From assembly GCF_004362715.1 (NCBI RefSeq), contig NZ_SNYC01000005.1:311781-375780 (forward strand): 64,000 nt of DNA, in the 5' to 3' direction. The translations under genes and the position numbers were made by a program. How positions within the stretch are numbered: position 1 is the stretch's first letter; each line of letters starts with the position of its first letter. Under the pieces are notes generated by a model. The model made no database searches, was not told the origin of the DNA, and saw only the letters and a list, made by a program, of their open reading frames with translations. Shown piece after piece: positions 26,371-35,037 of the stretch. This DNA is from Pedobacter metabolipauper. GTDB lineage: Bacteria; Bacteroidota; Bacteroidia; Sphingobacteriales; Sphingobacteriaceae.

Positions 26371-27162
26371 TTATTCGCAATATAAAGTCAAGCCATCGTA
26401 CGCTAATTTAATATTAGCTGGTAATTCTTTTTCCACTTCCTCATGCAAGCCTAAATTGTGACTTATGTGCGTAAAATAAGTGGTCTCTGCTCCGATCTTC
26501 TCTGCAAATTCAATCGCCTCATCTAAAGTAAAATGAGAAATGTGCTCCGTTTTCTGCAATGCATTTACCACCAGGATCTTAGTCCCCCTGATCTTTGCAA
26601 TCGTATCCTCAGATACCGTTTTCGCATCGGTTACATAAGTAAAATCGCCGATTCTAAATCCCAATATCGGCAGCTTATAATGCATAATATCTAACGGGAC
26701 AATCGCCGTTTTACCGATAGAAAAAGGTTCATTAGAAATGGTATGCAGATCAATCTGTGGTAAACCCGGATAATGAATTTCAGAAAATATATAAGAAAAC
26801 TCTCTTTTTAACGCATCCTGAACCCGCTCTGTAGCATAGATATCAATATTCTTTTTAAGCAGATAATTAAAGGGTCTGATGTCATCTAAACCAGCAACAT
26901 GATCTTTATGCTCATGTGTAAATAAGATCGCATCCAGATCTTCTACATTTGCCCGTAACATCTGGTACCGGAAATCAGGACCACTATCAATCACGATGGT
27001 CTTATCCCCCGTCTCAACGAGCATTGAAACACGGAGACGCTTGTTCCTGAAATCGGCAGACTGGCAAACCTCGCATTTGCAGGTAATTACCGGTATTCCC
27101 TGTGAAGTTCCTGTACCTAAAAACGTTAATTTCAAAATAGAATGGTTACGATCATTCTTCAA
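26371..27162 (-). CDS. MBL-fold metallohydrolase, PhnP-like
   Basis: Cytoplasmic metallo-beta-lactamase-fold phosphodiesterase-type protein of 263 residues. FLGTGTSQGIP at the N-terminus and the zinc motif THEHKDHVAGLDD (HxHxDH) near 80 fit the PhnP / cyclic-phosphate phosphodiesterase branch. A CKCEVC cluster at about 29-34 resembles the extra structural zinc site of PhnP; a further ligand candidate is the His in THISHNLG. Start is TTG 27162, or TTG 27135 giving MKLTFLGTGTSQGIP; no in-frame ATG exists. Third gene behind ftsK and lolA; no phn genes are adjacent, so a link to phosphonate use is not implied. Confidence 0.85.
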   Translation of the reverse strand: MKNDRNHSILKLTFLGTGTSQGIPVITCKCEVCQSADFRNKRLRVSMLVETGDKTIVIDSGPDFRYQMLRANVEDLDAILFTHEHKDHVAGLDDIRPFNYLLKKNIDIYATERVQDALKREFSYIFSEIHYPGLPQIDLHTISNEPFSIGKTAIVPLDIMHYKLPILGFRIGDFTYVTDAKTVSEDTIAKIRGTKILVVNALQKTEHISHFTLDEAIEFAEKIGAETTYFTHISHNLGLHEEVEKELPANIKLAYDGLTLYCE

Positions 27163-27178
27163 AAATAATAAAAAAAAC

Positions 27179-27835
27179 TTACCTTAAATCGACTACTTCT
27201 ACACCAGGATATTTTTTAGCATCAAAAGCAAAGACAGCATCCGATACCTGAACATTTGGCGTAAACGTATTGATCTGGTAAGTGTACTTATTACCGCTCT
27301 TATCGAAGATCAAAACATTGGTAATCTGCTTTGCAACCTTATCAATGGTCAGACGAACCTTAAAAACAGATTGCTGGATATCAATAGGTGTTAAATCAAT
27401 CATTTGATAAACCTTAGCGCCTACCTTTGTATCACCGGTATATAGGTATTTATAACCCTTTTCATATACAGTAAATATTTTAGCCGGGTTTATTGCAGAA
27501 CTGCTGTTATCTACAGTGGTGATCTGAACTTCCTTATCTTCCTTTAGATACGTCCACTGACTCTTACCATCACTGAAAAGATCCTGGCTGGTCATCGTAA
27601 CTTTATATTTATTTGCACTCGCTTTTACCAGTAAAGTACCTTTTTGGGTTTCTTTGATCTTTGCTTGTGTATTATCGAGGGTAAACGTAAAATCAGTTTT
27701 AACCACATTATATGAGCGGTATTTTTTACTTACATCGGCTAAAATGGCTTTAGCCTTAGCATCCTTCGTCACCGTCTGTGCCTGGGCAGAAAAGAAAAAC
27801 ATTCCTGCAGCCAGCATCACCACTATCTTTTTCAT
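27179..27835 (-). CDS. lolA: LolA-like outer-membrane lipoprotein carrier protein
   Basis: A 218-residue periplasmic protein with a signal peptide (MKKIVVMLAAGMFFFSAQAQ). The mature part has ADVSKKYRSYNVVKTDFTFTLDN, KGTLLVKASANKYKV and FSDGKSQWTYLKEDKEVQI, the beta-strand pattern of the LolA fold that carries lipoproteins from inner to outer membrane. Length fits LolA-like proteins of Bacteroidota. It sits 19 bases after ftsK and 16 before the MBL gene; ftsK-lolA adjacency also occurs in enterobacteria, which supports the call. Confidence 0.88.
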   Translation of the reverse strand: MKKIVVMLAAGMFFFSAQAQTVTKDAKAKAILADVSKKYRSYNVVKTDFTFTLDNTQAKIKETQKGTLLVKASANKYKVTMTSQDLFSDGKSQWTYLKEDKEVQITTVDNSSSAINPAKIFTVYEKGYKYLYTGDTKVGAKVYQMIDLTPIDIQQSVFKVRLTIDKVAKQITNVLIFDKSGNKYTYQINTFTPNVQVSDAVFAFDAKKYPGVEVVDLR

Positions 27836-27854
27836 CTTGTGCGTTGTTTAATTA

Positions 27855-30410
27855 TCATTTGTTGTTAAGTTCATTCAAGAACTGTTCCAAAGAATAATCA
27901 TCCGGAATTAAAACTTCACGGGCTTTGCTTCCTTCAAAAGGACCAACCACGCCTGCTGCTTCCAGCTGGTCAATGATCCGCCCTGCGCGGTTATAGCCCA
28001 GTTTTAATTTACGCTGGATCAGTGAGGTAGAACCCTGCTGGTGCATCACGATCAGACGTGCCGCATCTTCAAACATCGAATCACGGTCGTTCGGATCAAA
28101 ATCAAGCTTCGCCGATTCTGCAGCCTCATCAATATATTCAGGAAGCTGGTAAGCTTCAGGATAACCACGCTGTGTACCAATAAATTCAGAGATGCGGTCA
28201 ACCTCAGGTGTATCTACAAAGGCACACTGAAGACGGATCAGGTCGTTGCCAGTTGACAACAGCATATCCCCGCGACCAATTAGCTGATCGGCACCACCGC
28301 TGTCCAAAATGGTTCTTGAATCTATCTTAGACAATACCCTAAAGGCAAGCCTTGCCGGGAAATTCGCTTTAATGGTACCTGTAATGATATTTACCGACGG
28401 ACGCTGCGTAGCCAGAACCAGGTGGATCCCTACCGCACGGGCAAGTTGCGCAAGCCTTGCAATAGGTGTTTCAACTTCCTTACCAGCCGTCATCATCAAA
28501 TCTGCAAACTCATCCACAATCAGCACAATGTAAGGCAGGAACCGGTGTGAATTATTAGGGTTCAGCTTGCGCTTGATGAACTTCTCGTTGTATTCCTTTA
28601 AATTCCTAACCTGGGCATCCTTTAACAGATCATAACGCTGATCCATTTCAATACACAAGGAATTCAGCGTATGGATCACCTTTTTCGTATCTGTGATGAT
28701 CGCATCCGCTTCACCTGGAAGCTTAGCCAGGAAATGCCTTTCAATTTTATTAAACAGCGTTAACTCTACCTTTTTAGGATCGACCAATACAAACTTAAGT
28801 TGTGACGGATGTTTCTTATACAGCAGTGATACCAGGATCGCATTGATACCTACCGACTTACCTTGTCCCGTAGCACCAGCTACCAATAAATGGGGCATCT
28901 TAGACAGATCGGCGATGTAAACCTCATTCGAGATCGTTTTACCCAATGCAATAGGCAGATCCATTGTGGTTTGCTGAAACTTCTCTGTTGCCAGGATACT
29001 TCGCATAGATACCATTTCAGGATGCATGTTCGGCACCTCAATACCAATGGTTCCCTTTCCAGGCATCGGTGCAATGATCCGGATGCCCAAGGCTGCAAGA
29101 CTTAATGCAATATCATCTTCCAGGTTCTTAATTTTGGAGATCCGCACCCCTGGTGCCGGGATGATCTCATAAAGGGTAACTGTCGGACCAATGGTTGCTT
29201 TAATCTTATCAATTTCAATATTGTAATGATTTAAAGTCTCAACGATCTTATTTTTATTGGCTTCCAGTTCCTCCGCATTCACAGAGATCTTATTGGAACC
29301 ATAATTTTCAAGCAGGTCCAGGTGCGGGTATTTATAACTCGAAAGGTCTAATGTCGGATCGTAATTACCAAACTGCTCCACCAGTTCTTCTGATTTCTTA
29401 TCTTCTTCCGTCTTTTCTATCGTCAGCTCAGGCTCAGCCTTAACTGGCAGATCAACAATAGCCGGCGAAAGTATGATTGGTGGCGGTGGGGTATGCATTA
29501 CATTTACTGCCGGGGTAAACTCAGGCAGGATCTCCTCTTCTTCAACCTGCTCCTCAAATCGGGATGGCGTAATGATAATATTTTGTTCGCGCTTTCTCTG
29601 GCCTCCTAGCTTATCATTCAATGTAAACTCTACCGGCTCAGACCGTACTTCACTTACCAGTTCTATATTTTCAGGAACCTCAGGCACAACTTCATCAGCT
29701 TCTGTGCGCTTGCGTTCAGGGATTTTAAAATCGATATTATAGGCGATGATCAGCACTGTTAATGCTAAAAAAGCAATCAAACCGCCAACACCTGCCGAAC
29801 CGATCTGCGCAACCAATAACCGGTTGCTCCAGTATCCAAATTCCCCTTCCAGGAAATGCGGCGCATCAGAAAATAAGGAATGGCCAAAGGCAAGCGTCAA
29901 GGAGATAAAAAGTAAAAAGAAGAAGCTATAAGCCAATGTCTTTTCGATCGCGAAGATCTTAACTTTAAACAATAAACGGTAGCCAATTACAAAAAAGACA
30001 AAAACAAACAGAAAAGACGCAACGCCAAACCATTCATAAATAAATTGGTGCGACAATAATGCACCAAACTTACCCAGCCAATTTTGTACCACCGGCGGCA
30101 GGTTTACTTGCTGCAATTCTTCAGATGTTTTAAAAAGATTGCCCCAGCCACCATTTGCATCGATCACATAACTATAATCTTCCTGCCAGGTAAACAGGTA
30201 TGAAGTAAACGCAATTAGAAAATATAAAGATAAAATAATGAATACCAGTCCGATGATCTTAAAGACCCTCCCATTCTGAAAATCCAGACTCGGCATCGTA
30301 CGCTCAACCCGCTCTTTGTATTTCTTTGCGCCAGATGATTTAGGACTTAAATTATCTGCTGGTTCGTTTTTAAAAGAATTGGACTTAAATTGGTTTCCCC
30401 TTACCGACAT
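27855..30410 (-). CDS. ftsK: DNA translocase FtsK/SpoIIIE
   Basis: An 851-residue septal DNA pump that clears chromosome ends during division. About four membrane segments occupy residues 50-220, followed by a variable acidic linker (230-350) and the beta domain (SVNAEELEANKNKIVETL). The ATPase has Walker A GATGQGKS near 513 and Walker B IVLIVDEFADLMM near 630, and ATQRPSVNIITGTIKANFPAR is the conserved motor motif. The last 70 residues form the winged-helix gamma domain (STSLIQRKLKLGYNRAGRI) that reads KOPS-type sites. A near-ideal promoter lies at 30436-30467. Confidence 0.97.
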   Translation of the reverse strand: MSVRGNQFKSNSFKNEPADNLSPKSSGAKKYKERVERTMPSLDFQNGRVFKIIGLVFIILSLYFLIAFTSYLFTWQEDYSYVIDANGGWGNLFKTSEELQQVNLPPVVQNWLGKFGALLSHQFIYEWFGVASFLFVFVFFVIGYRLLFKVKIFAIEKTLAYSFFFLLFISLTLAFGHSLFSDAPHFLEGEFGYWSNRLLVAQIGSAGVGGLIAFLALTVLIIAYNIDFKIPERKRTEADEVVPEVPENIELVSEVRSEPVEFTLNDKLGGQRKREQNIIITPSRFEEQVEEEEILPEFTPAVNVMHTPPPPIILSPAIVDLPVKAEPELTIEKTEEDKKSEELVEQFGNYDPTLDLSSYKYPHLDLLENYGSNKISVNAEELEANKNKIVETLNHYNIEIDKIKATIGPTVTLYEIIPAPGVRISKIKNLEDDIALSLAALGIRIIAPMPGKGTIGIEVPNMHPEMVSMRSILATEKFQQTTMDLPIALGKTISNEVYIADLSKMPHLLVAGATGQGKSVGINAILVSLLYKKHPSQLKFVLVDPKKVELTLFNKIERHFLAKLPGEADAIITDTKKVIHTLNSLCIEMDQRYDLLKDAQVRNLKEYNEKFIKRKLNPNNSHRFLPYIVLIVDEFADLMMTAGKEVETPIARLAQLARAVGIHLVLATQRPSVNIITGTIKANFPARLAFRVLSKIDSRTILDSGGADQLIGRGDMLLSTGNDLIRLQCAFVDTPEVDRISEFIGTQRGYPEAYQLPEYIDEAAESAKLDFDPNDRDSMFEDAARLIVMHQQGSTSLIQRKLKLGYNRAGRIIDQLEAAGVVGPFEGSKAREVLIPDDYSLEQFLNELNNK

Positions 30411-30435
30411 TTTCGTTACTAATATTAATAATCTT

Positions 30436-30467
30436 CAAACTTAGATAAAATTGTAAAATTTATTCAA
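30436..30467 (-). promoter_or_regulatory. predicted promoter of ftsK-lolA operon
   Basis: On the minus strand TTG (30467-30465), 21 bases, then TAAGTTTG (30443-30436), a full match to the Bacteroidota consensus. The transcript would start near 30430, about 20 bases before the ATG. Confidence 0.6.
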
Positions 30468-30581
30468 TATAACCGTATTTATTCAAAATCTTTTAGCGCA
30501 TTAAACTTTTTAAAAGATCTATGGTCATACTTACAAATGCGCAGTTTTTTAGGTTAGGTATATAAGTTTTGTTTTAGGTAG

Positions 30582-30618
30582 ATCCCGCTTGATATTTTTA
30601 TTAAGCGGGATTTTTTTT
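30582..30618 (+). terminator. orphan rho-independent terminator in a divergent gap
   Basis: Arms ATCCCGCTT (30582-30590) and AAGCGGGAT (30603-30611), then eight T. It reads on the plus strand, yet the only genes beside it are the leftward ftsK and the rightward ankyrin gene whose promoter follows. It either ends an unseen short RNA or shields the ankyrin gene from read-through. Confidence 0.65.
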
Positions 30619-30629
30619 AAATGTTTTTT

Positions 30630-30637
30630 TATATTTG
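30630..30637 (+). promoter_or_regulatory. predicted -7 element of the ankyrin gene
   Basis: TATATTTG matches TAnnTTTG, 24 bases before ATG 30662. The -33 position falls in the terminator hairpin and has no TTG. Confidence 0.4.
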
Positions 30638-30661
30638 TTTAATCTACAGGCAAATTTTTAA

Positions 30662-31312
30662 ATGAATAGTCAGCAGCTGGAAAACTTAATCGCCGAAAAC
30701 AATACGCAGGAAATCATTGACCTCCTGAATAGCAATCCTCAACTAGCCAGGGCAGCTACCAGTCATGGAACGTCTCCATTGCTCCTCGCCTGTTATTATA
30801 AGAAGCCTGAAATTGCTCAGATCATCGCTAAGTTTATAGACGATATAACCCTCTTTGAAGCCTGTGCACTTGGATCTTCGGAAATTGTACAACAGCAAAT
30901 TTTAAAAGATCCAGAATCAATTCATACATTTTCTAACGATGGCTTTACTCCACTGGGACTGGCGGCCTATTTTGGACATGAGCATATTGTTGAGTTACTC
31001 ATTGCCAATGGCGGTGAAGTAAACAACCCGACTAATAATGGGTTCAATGTTTTCCCTATACATTCTGCTGTAGCAGCCAGAAACTTCAACATTACCAAAA
31101 TGCTGATCGATGCTGGTGCTGAAGTGAATGTTAAACAGCAAGCCGGCTTTACTCCATTGCATGGAGCGGCTCAGTATGGCGACATTGAGATCATCATCTT
31201 ACTGCTGGAGCACAACGCCAATCTGCATGAAAGAATGGAAGGCGGAAAATTACCGGCAGACATTGCCCGGGAAAAAGGATTTTTAGAGATCGCAGAAATT
31301 CTCAGCACTTAA
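30662..31312 (+). CDS. ankyrin-repeat protein
   Basis: A 216-residue protein without signal peptide. Four to five ankyrin repeats are visible, for example DGFTPLGLAAYFGHEHIVELL near 100, NVFPIHSAVAARNFNITKML near 140 and AGFTPLHGAAQYGDIEIIILLLEHNANL near 170. The fold serves protein binding; no enzyme domain is attached. Partner unknown. Single gene. Confidence 0.9.
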   Translation: MNSQQLENLIAENNTQEIIDLLNSNPQLARAATSHGTSPLLLACYYKKPEIAQIIAKFIDDITLFEACALGSSEIVQQQILKDPESIHTFSNDGFTPLGLAAYFGHEHIVELLIANGGEVNNPTNNGFNVFPIHSAVAARNFNITKMLIDAGAEVNVKQQAGFTPLHGAAQYGDIEIIILLLEHNANLHERMEGGKLPADIAREKGFLEIAEILST

Positions 31313-31333
31313 GAAATTAAATCCCAAGGCTGT

Positions 31334-31425
31334 CTTGAACTAAATTACAAGCTCAGTGAATTGAATGTAAGACCATTGGATGAAACTTATCTTGAATTAA
31401 GTGATAGCATCTATTCTTGAATTAA
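31334..31425. repeat. degenerate CTTGAAYTAA repeats
   Basis: CTTGAACTAA at 31334, CTTGAATTAA at 31391 and again at 31416, each followed by a related A/T-rich tail (ATTACAA, GTGATAG, ACTACAA). They occupy the gap between the convergent ankyrin and pspC genes. No function is apparent. Confidence 0.35.
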
Positions 31426-31483
31426 ACTACAAAAAATCCTCGATTAAATGATAAGACCTCTGATCGGGTTAATTAAATAACGC

Positions 31484-31705
31484 TTAAACGTCCCAGATAC
31501 GCAGACGGATTTTCTTAACGTAATGCCTCACATCCAATACCAATGCCGCAAGCACATAAAATATTATTGGAAATCCTACCGCCAGAAAAGAGGAGTAGAT
31601 AAAAAATAACCTGATCTTACTGATCGATATGTTCAAACGATCTGCAAAGTAGGTGCATACTCCGAAACTTTGTTTTTCAAAAAACGTTATGATGCGCTGA
31701 AACAT
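31484..31705 (-). CDS. PspC-domain small membrane protein
   Basis: A 73-residue inner-membrane protein. The stretch SFGVCTYFADRLNISISKIRLFFIYSSF matches the PspC domain (G-C-x-Y-x-A-x-x-L), followed by a hydrophobic helix and a basic end. PspC proteins respond to envelope stress in other bacteria; here it is cotranscribed behind DUF2851 (1-base gap), so the role is not clear. Confidence 0.8.
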   Translation of the reverse strand: MFQRIITFFEKQSFGVCTYFADRLNISISKIRLFFIYSSFLAVGFPIIFYVLAALVLDVRHYVKKIRLRIWDV

Positions 31706-31706
31706 G

Positions 31707-32999
31707 TTATTTTTTTAATAGGTGAACTCCGATACTACAATTTAAGCATTTTTTTTGAGTACAGTAGTATTTATTTAATTGTAGTAACGCTTGCGATTGA
31801 AAAGAATTGTCTGGCACAACCCCTGAATTAACATACTGACTGATAACGGAATTGCGCTCTGCCGGGATTTGCTCCAGGAAATCCAAAGCCCGTTCTGTAT
31901 ACTGCGGCTGTGCCGTATATTTCCCATAAGCAAATAAAAAAAGGCATACGGTATTGATAACGAGATTCTGAACGGATTGCGCACCCAATTGTACATTTAC
32001 AAAACGCGTACTTTTGTTAAAATGATAATGCTTTAACCAGAAATCATTTACCGGCAGCTTCCCAAATAACCGGTACACTTCCTTTAAGTTATTTAATTCC
32101 AGTACCTCTGAAAATAAATGCGGCCTGCTTAAGATCAATGCAGAAAATTGAGCAAGGCGGATGGTCGGAAAATTCTGAGGCCGCATTCTCAGGAACTTCC
32201 ATAGCGAGCGGTCGACCGCCATCAACTTATATTTTTTCTTTAAAAACGCATATTCGAACTTCAGACTTTGATGATATTCATCTGAGTACTCCGGAGAAGT
32301 TCCAATCTCCAGAAAGCCCGCCTGTCCAAAGATCAACGCTTCAATCTGCAGCGCATTGTTCTTATGTCTCCCTAAAATCGCCAGGGGCAAATTCCCTGCC
32401 AGCTGGTCAAATGGCATCGCATTTACCTTAAACCCAAAGTTTCTTGCCATAAAGCAATAAAAAACAGCTTCCCAATCCCCTTTCAACTCAGCCAGCTTCT
32501 TATACACTTCATCTGACTTCTGCTCAAACCTTTCCACCACCAACCTGGACAGAAATCCATCCACCACAAACTTTTCTGCCGATCTGATCTGCGCTTCGCA
32601 AGGAAAATGCAGGGAAGAACTCAGCATATTCGTATAATTATCCAGCAGATGTTCAGAGAACAGATCCTTTAAAACCAATACCGGAAGCAAACTCCCGTCT
32701 TTCCGGTAAATGGGCTTATCATTTACATAAACCACATGTAAGATCACCGATTCAAATGAAGGATCATGCTGGTGACCATGCAGCAGCCAGTCAGACGATT
32801 TAACGTGGATCTCCACATCCCCAACCCAGGTAGTACCGTCAATGACTAATTTAGCACCATTAAAATCAGGGCCTGCATGGGTATTCTGCATGCCCGGTTT
32901 TACGATCCGCACCAGCGCTCCATCTTCACAATAAAGATCTCTGCGGTTAAACAAACGGAATTGCCAGATAAAATAAAGAAAGTTTTCCCTGAAGTACAT
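31707..32999 (-). CDS. DUF2851 family protein
   Basis: A 430-residue cytoplasmic protein starting MYFRENFLYFIWQFRLFNRRDLY. It contains the family's N-terminal DFNGAKLVIDGTTWVGDVEIHVKSSDWLLHGH block (in part) and ends in a Cys cluster (YYCTQKKCLNCSIG). The first region with VEIHVKSSDW resembles a restriction-endonuclease-like or nucleic-acid-binding core, but no function is established. It lies between eamA (43 bases) and pspC, all leftward. Confidence 0.85.
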   Translation of the reverse strand: MYFRENFLYFIWQFRLFNRRDLYCEDGALVRIVKPGMQNTHAGPDFNGAKLVIDGTTWVGDVEIHVKSSDWLLHGHQHDPSFESVILHVVYVNDKPIYRKDGSLLPVLVLKDLFSEHLLDNYTNMLSSSLHFPCEAQIRSAEKFVVDGFLSRLVVERFEQKSDEVYKKLAELKGDWEAVFYCFMARNFGFKVNAMPFDQLAGNLPLAILGRHKNNALQIEALIFGQAGFLEIGTSPEYSDEYHQSLKFEYAFLKKKYKLMAVDRSLWKFLRMRPQNFPTIRLAQFSALILSRPHLFSEVLELNNLKEVYRLFGKLPVNDFWLKHYHFNKSTRFVNVQLGAQSVQNLVINTVCLFLFAYGKYTAQPQYTERALDFLEQIPAERNSVISQYVNSGVVPDNSFQSQALLQLNKYYCTQKKCLNCSIGVHLLKK

Positions 33000-33042
33000 C
33001 AGCTAACTTATCTCAAAAGAATTTAATTAACCAACCTGAAAG

Positions 33043-33939
33043 CTATATTTTTTGCTTTTTATAATTGGTAATAAATACACCAAGGATAATAAGTGCTGTG
33101 GCAATAAGAATATCAATGGTAATGATCTCGTCCAAAACAAGCCAGCCAAGGAACAAGGCAATGACCGTATTGAAATATGACAGCACAGAAACCTCTGTAG
33201 CACTTACTTTTTTTAGTGCATAAATGTAACAGAAATACCCCACCACAGAACCAAATACAGCCAGGTAAACCACTGCAGATAAACTAATCATGGTCCATGA
33301 ACTGAAATCCGTATCTCCGGAAAAAACAAAAGCCAATATCCATTGGACGATTGCTGAGAATACAAACTGGTAAAAAAGATCCAGGAAGATATTTCCGGAT
33401 GGCACACTATATTTCTTGGTATAAATGGTACCGGTAGCCCAGCCGGCGATTGCAAAGCACAAGAACAGTATCCCCGTTTTATAATCGGGATCTAAAAGAT
33501 CACCTATCCCGTCTCTGAAAATAAAGGCAACACCAAGAAAACCGATGACCACACCAATAAAACCTTTCCAGGATGGTTTCTGCAAACCCACAAACAAGCT
33601 GGCAATAAACACCACGATTGGATTTAATGCATTAAGCAGTGAGGTCAGTCCGCTCGGAATAGTCTGTTCGGCCACAGTAGTCATGCCATTTGCCACGACG
33701 ATCATTAAGAAAGACAACAGCATTTGTCTTCTTAAATATGGCCAGTCCTTCCATACCAGTTCTTTTTTACGAAGCAATACGACCAGGAGGATCAAAGAAG
33801 CAATGGTTTGACGGATAGCCGTTACAAACCACGGCGGTATGGTTTCTACGGCAATACGAATCCCCAGGTAAGTGGTTCCCCATACAATCGCTACCCCTAA
33901 TAAAGCAAATATGAGTTTTAGATCTGTTTTTTTCGTCAT
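33043..33939 (-). CDS. EamA-family (DMT) transporter
   Basis: A 298-residue inner-membrane protein with about ten hydrophobic segments in two EamA halves; the first begins [28 protein letters not shown], the second [12 protein letters not shown]. The family exports metabolites or imports nucleotide-sugar or amino-acid-like compounds; the substrate is not predictable. Its start overlaps the pyrF stop by 4 bases, so translation is probably coupled. Confidence 0.92.
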   Translation of the reverse strand: MTKKTDLKLIFALLGVAIVWGTTYLGIRIAVETIPPWFVTAIRQTIASLILLVVLLRKKELVWKDWPYLRRQMLLSFLMIVVANGMTTVAEQTIPSGLTSLLNALNPIVVFIASLFVGLQKPSWKGFIGVVIGFLGVAFIFRDGIGDLLDPDYKTGILFLCFAIAGWATGTIYTKKYSVPSGNIFLDLFYQFVFSAIVQWILAFVFSGDTDFSSWTMISLSAVVYLAVFGSVVGYFCYIYALKKVSATEVSVLSYFNTVIALFLGWLVLDEIITIDILIATALIILGVFITNYKKQKI

Positions 33940-34766
33940 ATCAGTTGAGCAGCAGTTAAGATCTGCTCCATTTCAACCTGTAGCTTTAACGCTTCTTCAC
34001 GCGCCTTTTCTGCAAAATCTTCACCCTTGCCAGCATAAATAATCCCTCTTGAAGAGTTAATGAGCAAACCGCATTCACTGTTTAAGCCAAATTCACACAC
34101 ATCAGCAAGGCTCCCGCCCTGGGCACCAACACCGGGAACAAGTAAAAAGTTATCCGGGGCCAGTCGCCTGATGTTCGCAAACTCATCACCCCTGGTAGCA
34201 CCCACCACATACATCAGCTGTTCACTGTTTGCCCAGGCAGATGATACGCGGATTACCTCTTCATAAAGTTTACCATCAGGTGTCTGGTGCAGCTGAAAAT
34301 CACTGTGACCTGCATTGGATGTTAAGGCCAAAAGAATGACCCATTTATCGGTATAATTTAAAAAAGGACTGACAGAATCTTTACCCATATACGGGGCAAC
34401 GGTAATCGCATCAAAACTCATCTGGCTTTTAGATTCATTAAAGAACGCATCTGCATACATGGCAGAAGTATTGCCGATATCACCTCTTTTAGCATCAGCG
34501 ATGGTAAAAATATCTTTGGGGATATGTGCCCAGGTTTTGATCAGCGTGTCCCATCCTTTTAAACCCATTGACTCATAAAAAGCGGTGTTCGGTTTATAGG
34601 CAACGCAAAGGTCTTTGGTTGCATCAATGATCTGCTTATTAAACTCCAATACCGGATTTTCATACTTCAGCAAATGTTGAGGTATGTTTTCAAGTACCGG
34701 ATCCAGGCCAACACATAAAAAAGATTTCTTCGTCTTTATTTGATCAAATAACTGCTTCTTGTTCAT
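33936..34766 (-). CDS. pyrF: orotidine 5'-phosphate decarboxylase (type 2)
   Basis: The last step of UMP synthesis, cytoplasmic, 276 residues. The catalytic segment is [15 protein letters not shown] (Lys of DAKRGD), and the phosphate-binding end reads PGVGAQGG and [12 protein letters not shown]. Length and the [10 protein letters not shown] signature put it in the longer type 2 subfamily. First gene of the pyrF-eamA-DUF2851-pspC series. Confidence 0.96.
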   Translation of the reverse strand: MNKKQLFDQIKTKKSFLCVGLDPVLENIPQHLLKYENPVLEFNKQIIDATKDLCVAYKPNTAFYESMGLKGWDTLIKTWAHIPKDIFTIADAKRGDIGNTSAMYADAFFNESKSQMSFDAITVAPYMGKDSVSPFLNYTDKWVILLALTSNAGHSDFQLHQTPDGKLYEEVIRVSSAWANSEQLMYVVGATRGDEFANIRRLAPDNFLLVPGVGAQGGSLADVCEFGLNSECGLLINSSRGIIYAGKGEDFAEKAREEALKLQVEMEQILTAAQLI

Positions 34767-35037
34767 CCAGAGTTAAAATTTGAGCACAAAGATGTTAATT
34801 TTCAGACGCATATTCTGGCAAATTCTGAACTTTTGAAATAATTAATTTAAAATAATTTGAGATATTTCTTGGAGATTAGATTACAAATACATACAATTGC
34901 ATCATAATTCTCTAAAAATTTATCTGATCATTCCAGAAAGTCCCAGTAAAAATCTTGATTTCTATTTTTTTATCACCGCATTTTCTGCCTGTTCAACTTG
35001 ATAAATATTTTTAAAAAAAATTCTCTACAACTATATA

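Noticed and set aside
26371..27162. PhnP-like MBL protein as part of the phosphonate system
   Set aside because: It lies 16 kb away in the ftsK-lolA unit, and MBL proteins of this type are widespread; no operator copy was seen near it.
31334..31425. CTTGAAYTAA repeats as a CRISPR remnant
   Set aside because: Repeat units are only about 10 bases and spacing is irregular (57 and 25 bases).
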